A stretch of 64,000 nucleotides of DNA from Acholoe squamosa (Eukaryota; Annelida; Polychaeta; Phyllodocida; Polynoidae): the NCBI GenBank assembly GCA_949317995.1, contig OX439038.1, forward strand, positions 60,532,813-60,596,812, given 5' to 3'. Below the pieces are notes generated by a model. The model did no database searches. It had not been told where the DNA came from and worked only from the letters and a program-made list of their open reading frames with translations. Of this stretch, positions 37,454-46,816 are shown in pieces. A program made the position numbers and the translations under genes. Each line of letters opens with the position of its first letter. The stretch's first letter is position 1.

Positions 37454-38878
37454 ATGGCAGAAGCAGCACCGATTCCAGACTGGGAGGCGGAGACAGGAGA
37501 TGGCCGCGAGGAGCGAGGAACACTGCTAGAAGTGGTGGACGAGGATATCACGATACGGAGACCGGGACTGGAGAGACCAGCAAAGGAGGCCCCCGAACGG
37601 CAGGCAGAGCCGTTGGAGCGGGAGCAGTTGGAGGAGGGCCCGGGAGTGGAAGAAGATAGCGGGGAGAGAAGGGAGGAGCGGCCCAATCCTGCAGATCTCC
37701 TGTGGCCATGGGAGAAAGAAGGTACAGGCCCAGGGGACGAGGACAGACGCCAGAAACAGAAGTGGAGGACCCCGGTAGGACGGGGAGGACGGCAGGGAAC
37801 GCAGAGGGAGGGAGAGACAGACCAAGCGTTCCGGAGGTGGTCAGGCGGAGATTGGGGCCTGACGGCAGGGGATCGACCCGAAGACCAGAGACGGAGGCGC
37901 CAGGCGTCCCCGGAGAAAAACGAGGTGGCGGAGGCTATCCTGCGTTTAGCTGGAGAGGGAGCGATGGAGGAGGCGGTGAAACGGGAGAAAATGCCAGAGG
38001 CAACAGGAGGAGAGAACAGGAGGGTTAAGACGGAGGACGGCGGCCTAGAGGCCGGGCTGGAAAGGCGGGGAGGGGCCGACGGAGAGGGTAGCTCCAAAAG
38101 AAAGCCCGTGGTTAAACCCACAAGGTACGATGGAACAACGGACCTGGAGGACTACTTGAACCATTTCGATCTGTGCGTCAAGGTAAATAGGTGGTCGGAG
38201 GCAGATGCAGGAATGTTTTTGGGCCTGAGTCTGACGGGGGCTGCAAGACGACTCCTCACGGGGCGGAAACCGGCCACCGCCGACGGGTACAGGGACCTGA
38301 GGAAGGCTCTAGTGGAGCGGTTCGAACCTACAAACCAGGAGGAGACGTATAAGGCGTTCCTGAGAACGAGAGTGCGGAAGACAGGAGAAGGGCTCCAGGA
38401 GCTGCAGGAGGACCTCATGAAATACACCCGCCTAGCGTACCCCGAGGCGGATGCCCGGATGACGGACACTCTGGCTCTAGATAGGTTTTTATTGTGTCTG
38501 GAGAACCCGCTGCGGCAGTGGGTGTATCAGTCCCAACCCAAGGATCTGCAGGCAGCGGTCATGACAGCGGTGGGGGCGGAGGCATATCTAAAGGTGGAAC
38601 AGGAGACGCGACAACGGGTGCGATCTGCGGACGCCTCCGTAAATGAACACCTTCAGGCTAACAACGATAAGATGAACCAAGTGGCGGAGATGCTAAAGAC
38701 CCTCATGAAGAGGTCGGAGGGATCGGCCGCCGGAGGGGGAGACAAAAGAAAGAGGAGCACGGCCTGCTACAGTAGTGGCCAGGAGGGCCACTTTAGGAGG
38801 GACTGCCCGGTGGCGAAAGGAACAAAACCTGGAGAGCGAGCAGTTACGGGAGAGGAAACGCGGCCAGCGGGAAACTAG
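37454..38878 (+). CDS. gag: Gypsy gag polyprotein
   Basis: 474 residues from ATG. The first ~200 are highly charged (Glu/Arg/Gly). Residues about 220-400 carry a retrotransposon-gag capsid domain (TRYDGTTDLEDYLNHFDLC to DLQAAVMTAVGAEAYL). A zinc knuckle at 438-451 reads CYSSGQEGHFRRDC: the second of the three cysteines of the CCHC pattern is Ser, so RNA/zinc binding is probably impaired. The protease frame overlaps its 3' end in a different frame, consistent with programmed frameshifting. Confidence 0.88.
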   Translation: MAEAAPIPDWEAETGDGREERGTLLEVVDEDITIRRPGLERPAKEAPERQAEPLEREQLEEGPGVEEDSGERREERPNPADLLWPWEKEGTGPGDEDRRQKQKWRTPVGRGGRQGTQREGETDQAFRRWSGGDWGLTAGDRPEDQRRRRQASPEKNEVAEAILRLAGEGAMEEAVKREKMPEATGGENRRVKTEDGGLEAGLERRGGADGEGSSKRKPVVKPTRYDGTTDLEDYLNHFDLCVKVNRWSEADAGMFLGLSLTGAARRLLTGRKPATADGYRDLRKALVERFEPTNQEETYKAFLRTRVRKTGEGLQELQEDLMKYTRLAYPEADARMTDTLALDRFLLCLENPLRQWVYQSQPKDLQAAVMTAVGAEAYLKVEQETRQRVRSADASVNEHLQANNDKMNQVAEMLKTLMKRSEGSAAGGGDKRKRSTACYSSGQEGHFRRDCPVAKGTKPGERAVTGEETRPAGN

Positions 38879-38931
38879 AACCGACCTATACGCGAGGCCA
38901 AGTACAGGTCGGGGGGAATGGGCCTAGAAAC

Positions 38932-39804
38932 GTGATACAAGGAAGGAGGGAGCGTGGAGGAGGCGGAGTAATAGTGACAGGGACCCTGGCGGGGGCACCA
39001 GTGCAACTATTAGTCGACACAGGGGCCTCTCTTAACTTACTCTCACAGCGGTGGTGGGAACAGCACGGGGGTAGGAGGACCCTGGCAGCAACAACGGAGA
39101 AGGTTTTCTCTGTGGAGGGCCGGCCGATGACTTTAATGGGAGAAATGAGAGCGGAGCTACACTTGGGTCGATGGACGGTGGAAGCCATGGAAGGGATCCT
39201 AGGGGCAGCGTTCTTGAGGGAAAACAACCTCATAGTGGACGTGGCAAAGGGACGGTTGGTATGGACGGAGGTGGAGGAAGTCTGTAGAATAGTCAGTGTG
39301 CGCTCGGCGGTCCTGGGGTCGGGGGAAGAGACATTCGTGGAAGGAGCAATCACAGGCCCCTGGGAGACCGGAGGGGACGGTATTATAGAGGGCCTGGCAG
39401 GGCACAAAGGGGAACCAGACTTCTTGGTGGGGAGAGGACTGATACGACCGGAAGGTAGGGAAGCCTGGGTCAGGGTTCTCAACCCCGGGAGGGAACTGGT
39501 CATTATATACCGGGATATGACACTGGGGGGGATACAACCGGTGGAGGCTGGAACGGGGTCCTTGGAGGCAGAGGCAGGCGGAGGCAGCTGGTGTCGGAGA
39601 GCGGAGGGCGTGGACCATAAGGCACTCATCACGGAGCTGGTGGCAGGCTCGGAGGCGCACCGACGGAAGGAGTTGGGCCGACTGTTGGAGGAATACATCG
39701 ATGCCTTCCAATGCCATAAGGAAGACAAAGGGCACACAAGCCTCGCGCAACACCGAATCGATACGGGAAACCACCCCCCATCAAACAGCCACCGCGGCGG
39801 CTAG
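38932..39804 (+). pseudogene. pol: Gypsy protease and start of pol, frameshifted
   Basis: The frame begins with an aspartic protease: APVQLLVDTGASLNLL has the catalytic DTGA at residues 29-32. A linker leads to the region just before RT (SLAQHRIDTGN). The frame fails at a run of six C (39774-39779), where one base appears to be missing; RT resumes in another frame at about 39825. The start shown is a GTG; the open frame extends upstream and overlaps gag. Probably expressed as gag-pol by frameshift. Confidence 0.8.
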
Positions 39805-39824
39805 CTCCCCACAGAAGAGAGACG

Positions 39825-40964
39825 GTGGAGGAGGAAGTAGATAAGATGCTGGAAGCGGGGGTCATCGAGGCATCAGTAAGCCCGTGGGCATCGCCGGTGG
39901 TCCTAGTAAAAAAAAAAGATGGAACCACACGTTTCTGCGTAGATTATCGCCGGCTCAACAAGGCAACCGTTAAGGATGCCTACCCCCTTCCCCAGGTGGA
40001 GGACTGTTTAGACACCATGGCGGGGGCCGCCTGGTTTTCGTCGTTGGATCTGGCGAGCGGCTACTGGCAGCTCGATATAGCGGAGGAGGATAAGGAAAAG
40101 ACAGCGTTTACCACGCATAAGGGCCTGTATAAATTTATCCGAATGTCCTTTGGGCTGTGTAACGCACCGGGGACGTTCGAGAGGGTCATGGAGGTGGCAA
40201 TGAGAGGACTACAGTGGAAAACGTGTCTGGTATATCTCAATGATATTGTGGTTTTCTCCGCCACCTTTGAGGAGCACCTGGTGCGCTTGGGGGAAGTATT
40301 AGACCGGTTAAGGACAGCGGGGTTGAAGGTGAAGCCGTCGAAGTGCCAGTTAGCGAGGCGGAGAGTCTTGTTCCTGGGCCACCAGGTGAGTCAGGAGGGG
40401 GTGGAGACGGACCCGTCCAAAATTGAGGCCGTGCAGTCCTGGCCTACGCCGGAGAGCGTTACGGAGGTGAGGAGCTTCTTAGGCTTGGCGGGGTACTATA
40501 GGACGTTCGTATCGGATTTTTCTACGGTGGCCAAGCCGCTGAGCTCATTGGCGGAGAAGGGGAGAGCGTTCAAGTGGAGGGGGGAATGCGAAGCGGCATT
40601 CCAGGAGCTCAAAAAGAGACTAACGGAGGCGCCCATCCTGGCATTCCCCCGAGCGGAAGGGCATAGACCAGGACGGCTGCAAGGGAATGCAGATGGACTC
40701 TCCAGAACTCGGTGTAGACAATGTGGGAGGGAGGATAAGGCGGACCAGACCCTCCACTGTCGTGTTTTCACACGGGCACAGAGCCAAAGCCTCGCAGGAA
40801 GAAACGAAAACCCAAAAACGCTACCCGTGAGACCCCCAGGGCGAGAGTGGGCGGTACTCCAGGCGGAGGACCCGCTCCTCCGAAGGGTAAAGCGCTGGGT
40901 GGAAGGGACGGAGACCCCGGGGGAAGAAGAGAGGAGGGACTGGGACTACGAAAGGAAGGCATAG
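39825..40964 (+). pseudogene. pol: Gypsy reverse transcriptase with RNase H deleted
   Basis: RT domains in order: VLVKKKDGTTRFCVDYRRLN, AWFSSLDLASGYWQLDI, FGLCNAPGTFE, then the polymerase box VYLNDIVVF, where the family has YLDD. The first catalytic Asp is Asn (residue 139, codon 40239-40241). The thumb (RSFLGLAGYYRTF) and ILAFPRAEG follow. The text then jumps directly to HRPGRLQGNADGLSR, which normally lies about 120 residues further on after RNase H, so that domain is deleted at about 40661. A TAG at 40962-40964 separates this frame from integrase, which continues in the same frame. Confidence 0.88.
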
Positions 40965-40982
40965 CACGCCCAGGCAACCAGG

Positions 40983-42060
40983 ATGTCCGTGGAGAAGGGG
41001 GTCTTGGGTCGGTGGTGGATGGCGGAGGCACGAAAGAAACACTTCCAAATCACCGTACCAACGGAGGAGCGGAGGACGGTGTTACGAGAGGTGCACGGAG
41101 AACCACTGGCCGGCCACCTGGGACGTAATAAAACCATCAGGCGTCTACAGGGCGGGTACTACTGGCCGGACTTCCGGAGGGACGTGACACTATGGTGCGA
41201 AAGGTGTGAACCTTGTATCAGGAGAAAGGCAGGCCCTCCCCTGCACAGAGCACGGATGGGACATGTAGGGGCAGGACTCCCACTGCAAAGGATGGCCATG
41301 GATGTGATGGGACCACTCCCCATGACATCAGCGGGGAATCAGTTTATCCTGGTGGTGGCCGACTACTTCACCAAGTGGACGGAGGCCTATGCCCTCCCCA
41401 ACCAAGAGGCGCCCACCATAGCCAGGAAGTTTGTGGAGGAGTTAGTCTGTCGCATCGGGGCACCGGTGGAGATACACACCAACCAAGGGAAAAACTTCCA
41501 ATCGGGATTGTTCCGGGAAGTGGTGGCCCTGCTGGGAGTAAAACAGACCAGAACATGTGCTTTCCGACCGCAAAGTGACGGGATGGTGGAGAGGGCGAAC
41601 CGCACGATTGAGATGCTCCTGGCGACGGTGGTGGCGGAGACGCAGAGGGACTTGGATCGGCAGCTGCCGTTCGTAATGGCGGCCTATAGATCATCAGTCC
41701 ACTCGTCAACGGGGGTGTCCCCCAATGCAATGATGTTGGGGAGGGAGACAGCCGTACCCCTGGACCTGATCTACCCATTGGAAAATGGTGCAAGGGCCGG
41801 CGTGGGATATGTGGCCGAACTACAGGAAGGCATGAGCCGGGCCTACAAGACAGCGCGAGCCAATCTGGGCCGGGCGGTGGAGAGGCAACGGAGAAACTAT
41901 GATGCAAGGGCTGAGGAGGGCACTTTTGACGTCGGGGGAAGAGTATTCTACTACCACCCGCGGAGGAAGAAAGGGTTGACTCCTAAGCTGCAGAGCTACT
42001 GGACAGGACCGTGGGAGATAGTGGCCAGAATCGGTGAAGCGGTATATAAAATAAAAAAAA
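40983..42060 (+). pseudogene. pol: Gypsy integrase, active site altered
   Basis: Same frame as RT, after one TAG. The N-terminal HHCC zinc domain is visible (HGEPLAGH and WCERCEPC). The catalytic core has Asp in MAMDVMGPL (residue 107) and Glu in DGMVERANR (203), but the middle Asp is Asn (HTNQGKNF, residue 167, codon 41481-41483). This should abolish strand transfer. The C-terminal GPY-type domain (GPWEIVARIGEAVYKI) runs into an eight-A run at 42053-42060, where the frame shifts; the continuation lies in the next frame from 42076. Confidence 0.88.
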
Positions 42061-43455
42061 GGGAAGGTCACCAAGTTGGTGCACTACGACACCCTCAAGA
42101 AGGTTCCCTCAGGGCCCCTCCACGGGGGCCAGGACTCATCGGAGGAAGAGGAGCCGGGGGAGGAGAGCCAGGGGCCAGACGAGGAGACGGAGTCAGCCCA
42201 GTCGGAGGAGGAGGAGTCTGCGGGGGCGGTAAGAGCGGTCATCCGGGACTTGAAGAGGGGTGCTTCCGGGGACAGCCGGGCGGAGGCGGAGGCGGCGTCT
42301 ACTCCCAAAGCATGCAAGATGGCGACGGATACTAGTGCATGGTATGAGGAGTGGTTGGAGGGAGAGAGGAAGTGGGGAGCTATGGCTCACTGGAGGGGCG
42401 AATGCCCCGAGGACGAGCCCCCACTTGATGAGGAATACATCTCTCCCCTGGAGGAGGCCGATGGAGGGACGTGCGAAGCAGAGAGAGTTGCTCTCCGGGC
42501 CCGGAACGACGTAAAAAGGGCAGAATGGAGGAGAAGACGCGAAGATCCGGAGAGGAAGGCCATACTGGGGCGGCATGCGGAGAGATGGCGGGTATACGAG
42601 ATGCTGGAGGAAGCGGAGCACGAGAATGCCACCAATGAGGAAAGGGAGACACGGAGGAGAGTACGCCGTGACCTCAGGGGCCCAAGGGCTCCCAAGGCAG
42701 CAAAAATGGCGGATCGGAAAGCATCACGGGACGCGACGGTGGCGCCGCCGAGTGGGCAAGGGAGGAAAACCTCGCCGAAAACAGAAACACTGAGGGAGGT
42801 GGCGCCCCCGAGCGGGGATAAAGTCCCGCCTAAAGCGGCGTTGCTAGGCAACGAAGTGGATGCGGAGGACGGAGGCGGGAAGGGAGCAAGGACAATAACG
42901 GTCATGTCCGGCGCGATGGGCGACGACAGACGACGGGTGGTTCTCTCTGACGGTGAAAAGGAGGACTCAAGAGGAGGAGGAAGACTGAGCTCCACGGTGG
43001 TGGAGGTGAGGAGGCAAGAAAACGGCCAGGGGAGACGACGGAGTAGAGAGGGCCGGCGAAAAGAGAGAGGGAGGTGCTCCCCACCCCACTCTTCCTCTAG
43101 CAGGTCGTTGAGTGGCTCCCAAGCCCCCCGGGGGAGCGCACGGACGGAGGGGAGCAGGAGGGGGAGGTCACCCCAGGAGAGTCAGTGGGACGGCGGAGAC
43201 CGTGGGAACGGGAGGCGAGAACATTCCAAGTCCCACGGCCGCGCTTACGGAGGCAGGAAACACTGGGGAAAGCGTGGGAAAGGCGCAGAACCACTCCGAG
43301 AAAGATGGGGGAATCCCACCAAAGCGGAGGGAGGAGGACCGCGGTCGCTGATTGGTCAGGAGGAGAGAAGGGGAGGGGCCAGGATGGCGGAGGCCGGGGA
43401 TATAAGGATGGAGCTAACTCTATTGATCTCACAAAACCCACCGCAGAGTGGCTGA
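42061..43455 (+). CDS. C-terminal tail of gypsy pol, Arg/Glu/Ser-rich
   Basis: About 460 residues in the frame that continues the integrase GPY end (VHYDTLKKV) after the A-run shift. Highly acidic first (DSSEEEEPGEES), then Arg-rich (KRAEWRRRREDPERK), then SR/RS-like near the end (SSSSRSLSGSQAP). No catalytic domain is recognised. Such a long tail after integrase is unusual; it could be a chromatin-tethering or RNA-binding extension, or a separate protein. It overlaps the longest possible upstream extension of the next ORF by 270 nt, though not that ORF's most likely ATG. Confidence 0.55.
   Translation, partial: GKVTKLVHYDTLKKVPSGPLHGGQDSSEEEEPGEESQGPDEETESAQSEEEESAGAVRAVIRDLKRGASGDSRAEAEAASTPKACKMATDTSAWYEEWLEGERKWGAMAHWRGECPEDEPPLDEEYISPLEEADGGTCEAERVALRARNDVKRAEWRRRREDPERKAILGRHAERWRVYEMLEEAEHENATNEERETRRRVRRDLRGPRAPKAAKMADRKASRDATVAPPSGQGRKTSPKTETLREVAPPSGDKVPPKAALLGNEVDAEDGGGKGARTITVMSGAMGDDRRRVVLSDGEKEDSRGGGRLSSTVVEVRRQENGQGRRRSREGRRKERGRCSPPHSSSSRSLSGSQAPRGSARTEGSRRGRSPQESQWDGGDRGNGRREHSKSHGRAYGGRKHWGKRGKGAEPLRERWGNPTKAEGGGPRSLIGQEERRGGARMAEAGDIRMELTLLISQNPPQSG
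43351..43407 (+). promoter_or_regulatory. Possible internal promoter before the zinc-finger ORF
   Basis: An inverted CCAAT box (ATTGG, 43351-43355), a GC box (GGGGAGGGGCC, about 43370-43380) and a TATA-like TATAAGG (43401-43407) lie in order. They stand about 60-115 nt upstream of the ATG at 43467. The arrangement is promoter-like, but the surrounding sequence is purine-rich and could produce such motifs by chance. Confidence 0.35.
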
Positions 43456-43466
43456 AGACGATCATC

Positions 43467-46400
43467 ATGAGAAGACAGTACACCATCGAGGGCAAGCCCG
43501 TAAAGACAGAGCTAGTTGACGGGGAATGGATTCCGAAGTTCCGGTGTGACCAGTGCAGGGCGAAGGCGGACGGAAGAGTCTGGTACTTTGCCAGGAAATA
43601 TGGGATGACGAGACATCTGAAAAGGCATGAAAATTATCAGGACGGCTACAGGTGCCCGGAGGCCGGGTGCCTGCACATGGTGGCACAGGACCGGGGCGAT
43701 GACATGCAGCGCCACGTGGGGTGCCGCCACCCTGAGAGGGGTCCCTGGGTACAGCCCGAGGAAACCATGTCCCTACCCCTGGGGCTTCCGAAAGCCAAAG
43801 CGGAGAAGATCTTGGCAGAGGAGGATAGAAAAAAAACAGAGAAAGCAGCGGAGGCGGCGGGGGCATCGCCCTCCGGGCCGAAGAGGAGGAAGGCGGAGCA
43901 GCCACAGCCACAGCCCAGCACCTCAACGGCCGAGCCTGACCAGCAACCCAGCACCTCGTCTTGTCGGCAGCCCAGCATGTGGACTACCGGGGGAGCGACC
44001 ACCCCGACTTCCACCACGTCGTCCCTGGTGTCTCCGGGCATCGGGATAGGGGAGGAGGAGGTGGAAGAGGGACTCCTGGAGGCCTCCAAGTTCCTGGAGG
44101 AACTGGCAAGTCTGTGGACCCCACCCCAGGCAGTCCCGGAGGGAGTAGTCACCCGGAGTGGCTCCGGGGGAAAGGGCCTGAAAAGGAAGGGGCTGGAGGA
44201 GGCGGAGGCCCTCCCGGGGAAGAAAGCACGACGGTCCCCCCCGAAGCCGGCAGAGGAACCGGCGGTGGCCCCGGAGAAAAAGGAAGGGGGAGTGGGGGAC
44301 AGTGGAGAAGAGGAAAAGGGTAGCCCGCGGCTCTTGTCGGAGGCGGAGCAGAAGCATGTCGGGTATGTGTTGGACGTTCTCACGGGAGTATACGGGAAGG
44401 AGAAAGAATCCCCTACTCAGATGCTGGTCTGTCTGAAGACGGAGTTACCCCCAGGCTCCCTGGATATGAGGAAAATCGAGCAGGACTATGAGGCTACCAG
44501 AGCAGGGCAGCCCCTAACAAGAACTCTGTTAAAAAGCGGAACTTTTGACGATGTGTCAGGGTCTGGGGAGAGTGAGGAGGAGGAGTCGAGCCCGGAGAAG
44601 GGAGGGGGGAAACACACCATCTCGGGGGGATTGGACTCCAGCCCGGAGAAAGTAAGCCAATACGCCATAGTCGGGGAGAAGCCTAAGCCCATCCTCTTCA
44701 CCGGCATGGGCGTGGCCAGGAAGCAAGTAAGGATAGACTCACCCGAGTCTCCTCAAAGGACAACAGACAGGGGGCCAGACAGGCAGGACCCTAAATCACC
44801 AGGGCGTCGGGGCGCCGACGGCTCGGAGTCATCGGAGGAGGAGGAACAATCCATACAGAGTACCTCCCCCCAGTCGGAGAAGGACACCTCCACCACCAGA
44901 GATGCTTCCATCCTCTCGGAGGGGAAGGAGGACGAGGCAGACACAGGGACGGAGGAGACCGGGGCAGTCCAGGCGGGAGAAGGGGACACCGCGTGGCAGC
45001 CGGAGGCGGGGGAAACTGGTCAGGGCCAGGGAACTGGCCAGCCTGACGAAGAGGAGGAGGTGGTGCTACCGCCCGAGGTGGCAGCGTGCCTGGAGTTAGC
45101 CAGAGAGTACCTCAAAATTATCAGACGCGGGAAGGAGAGGCAGAGACAGTTAGCGGCGGAGAAAGAAAAGAGGGAGGCAAAGGAAAAGGCGGAGAGAGAG
45201 AGAATAGAGAAGGAAAGGAAAGCGGAGGAGGATAAGAAAGAGGCAGAAAGAGTAAAAAATCTCAGGAAGAAGGAGGAGGAAGACAGAGTGGAGGCAGAGC
45301 GACTCCGGGCGTTAGAAAACAAGGAAGCCAGGAGAGACAAGGAGAGAAAGGATAAGCTAAAGAGAGAGGCCGCGAAAGAAGAGAAGAACCCCCCTAAACA
45401 GCAGAAGAGCCCCCGGGGGAGGAAAAGTGCCAGGACTACGGGACTGGAGGAAATGTTGGAGGGCGTCGGTCTCTCCCGGACCCTGCCTCGAACAGAGGTG
45501 GAAAGAGTGCCCCGGACGCCTAGACGAAGCATGGAGGACCTCTTACGGTCAAGATCTACACCGGAGAACAAGCCCGATACCTCCCCAGAAAGACGGGCGA
45601 GGTCAGTAGAAACCCCTGGGACGGGGGACTATATGGGGGGAAGTCACCCGGAGGCGAGGGCAAGCACGTCAGGAGCAGAGAGGACTACCCCGACCAAAGG
45701 TAAAAAGGAATCAAAGGGGAGGAGGCAGCCCCCTCCACCAAAGACAGGCACGGGATCAGGGAGGACTGGGGAAGGAGTTACACCGTATCAGATAACCCGG
45801 AACCCCAGGTGCATAACGATTGGACTGGACGGACTAATAGTGAAGTCCCCTAGGGGCGATTTTCTCCTCCAGATAGAAGGAGGGGAGGAAGGAGGTAAGG
45901 CCGATACTATGGTCCTCGTCCCCGAGGGGACGGAGACGATCCAGGAGGACATCAACAGCGACAGGATTCTACCCGTACCCAAGACAGATAGGTTAGTCCT
46001 GGTGATGGGGGCCCAGCTACATGAGGCGGCGGGGGGAAGTGTGGCCTCGTCGGAGGGAGTAGTCTCCATACAGGAGGTAGTCAAGGAAGCAGAACCAGTA
46101 GAAAGGAAGGATACGGAGGAGGAGGGGGAATCGGTTAAGGACAGACTGATGCCGTGGCATAGGGACTACACGGGACCGGAGGCCCTCCGGGCTTATGCGA
46201 AGCAGCTGCGGCAGCCAACCTACATGGGACTGGACCTGCGAGTGATTCCAGGAGGAATGGCCTCCGCCTCCATACAGAGTCTCGCTAACGGAGAGTTCGA
46301 GCTGGTGCAGGTAACGAGGACGCGTTACGGGGATAGCACGGGCAAAGGATTATGCAGTCAGTGTGGTCAGAGGTGGCCTAAAGGAGCAAAAGCAGAAGAG

Positions 46401-46532
46401 GCGACAGACGAGACGGGGACGGAGCCGACGGAGGGGGCGGAGGCAGACGTTACCGAGGTCCCGACTGAGGAGGCGGAGGGGGATGCCGAGATGCAGACGG
46501 AGAGAGCCGACGCGTCCACCTCTCCTGAGTAG
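43467..46532 (+). CDS. Gypsy-encoded zinc-finger / coiled-coil protein (extra ORF)
   Basis: 1,021 residues from ATG 43467; the open frame extends upstream to 43185 with another ATG at 43305. Two adjacent C2H2-like fingers lie at the N-terminus. Finger 1 has C27, C30, H50, H54 (C-x2-C-x19-H-x3-H). Finger 2 has C63, C68, H83, H88. Low-complexity Ser/Thr/Pro and Glu-rich segments follow, with basic clusters (PKRRK, KKARR) that could be nuclear signals. A long Lys/Glu/Arg coiled coil spans about residues 530-645 (EKEKREAKEKAERERIEKER). A compact C-terminal region ends with a CSQCGQRW knuckle near 961. There is no signal peptide or membrane helix, so it is not an env. DNA or RNA binding and self-assembly are inferred. 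I do not recognise the family. Confidence 0.8.
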   Translation: MRRQYTIEGKPVKTELVDGEWIPKFRCDQCRAKADGRVWYFARKYGMTRHLKRHENYQDGYRCPEAGCLHMVAQDRGDDMQRHVGCRHPERGPWVQPEETMSLPLGLPKAKAEKILAEEDRKKTEKAAEAAGASPSGPKRRKAEQPQPQPSTSTAEPDQQPSTSSCRQPSMWTTGGATTPTSTTSSLVSPGIGIGEEEVEEGLLEASKFLEELASLWTPPQAVPEGVVTRSGSGGKGLKRKGLEEAEALPGKKARRSPPKPAEEPAVAPEKKEGGVGDSGEEEKGSPRLLSEAEQKHVGYVLDVLTGVYGKEKESPTQMLVCLKTELPPGSLDMRKIEQDYEATRAGQPLTRTLLKSGTFDDVSGSGESEEEESSPEKGGGKHTISGGLDSSPEKVSQYAIVGEKPKPILFTGMGVARKQVRIDSPESPQRTTDRGPDRQDPKSPGRRGADGSESSEEEEQSIQSTSPQSEKDTSTTRDASILSEGKEDEADTGTEETGAVQAGEGDTAWQPEAGETGQGQGTGQPDEEEEVVLPPEVAACLELAREYLKIIRRGKERQRQLAAEKEKREAKEKAERERIEKERKAEEDKKEAERVKNLRKKEEEDRVEAERLRALENKEARRDKERKDKLKREAAKEEKNPPKQQKSPRGRKSARTTGLEEMLEGVGLSRTLPRTEVERVPRTPRRSMEDLLRSRSTPENKPDTSPERRARSVETPGTGDYMGGSHPEARASTSGAERTTPTKGKKESKGRRQPPPPKTGTGSGRTGEGVTPYQITRNPRCITIGLDGLIVKSPRGDFLLQIEGGEEGGKADTMVLVPEGTETIQEDINSDRILPVPKTDRLVLVMGAQLHEAAGGSVASSEGVVSIQEVVKEAEPVERKDTEEEGESVKDRLMPWHRDYTGPEALRAYAKQLRQPTYMGLDLRVIPGGMASASIQSLANGEFELVQVTRTRYGDSTGKGLCSQCGQRWPKGAKAEEATDETGTEPTEGAEADVTEVPTEEAEGDAEMQTERADASTSPE

Positions 46533-46816
46533 GGTAAGTGACACTACGTGGCAAGCTCTGGGGGCAGGGCTGACGGGAAGGCTCCAGTACACGTTCCCAC
46601 GGAAGCGGGGGGAACGGAAGACATCGGAGATGCTGCCGGGTCGGAGGGAGCTGTCTCGTAAGGTTAAGGGGGGGCGTGAAGGTAGCGACGGCCGAGTCCA
46701 CGGGTCGCTGGCCAGTACAGGCCCAGAAACTGAGAAGAACGAGGGGAAGCAGCTCAGACGCAAGCATGAGCAGGGGAACGGTAGTAATGAAAGGCTACTT
46801 ACCTTGTTGTTACAGT

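Noticed and set aside
37396..38121. Long minus-strand open frame opposite gag, and similar ones opposite pol and the zinc-finger ORF
   Set aside because: Antisense shadows of GC-rich, purine-biased coding strands. Their products are Ser/Pro/Leu-rich low complexity with no domain, while the plus strand carries clear gag, protease, RT and integrase motifs.
42061..42335. Gly-rich continuation of the integrase frame
   Set aside because: Out-of-frame reading after the A8 run. The recognisable integrase end (VHYDTLKKV) is in the next frame.
43467..46532. Extra gypsy ORF as an envelope gene
   Set aside because: No signal peptide, membrane helix, furin-like site or fusion-peptide-like stretch. The visible features are zinc fingers and a coiled coil.
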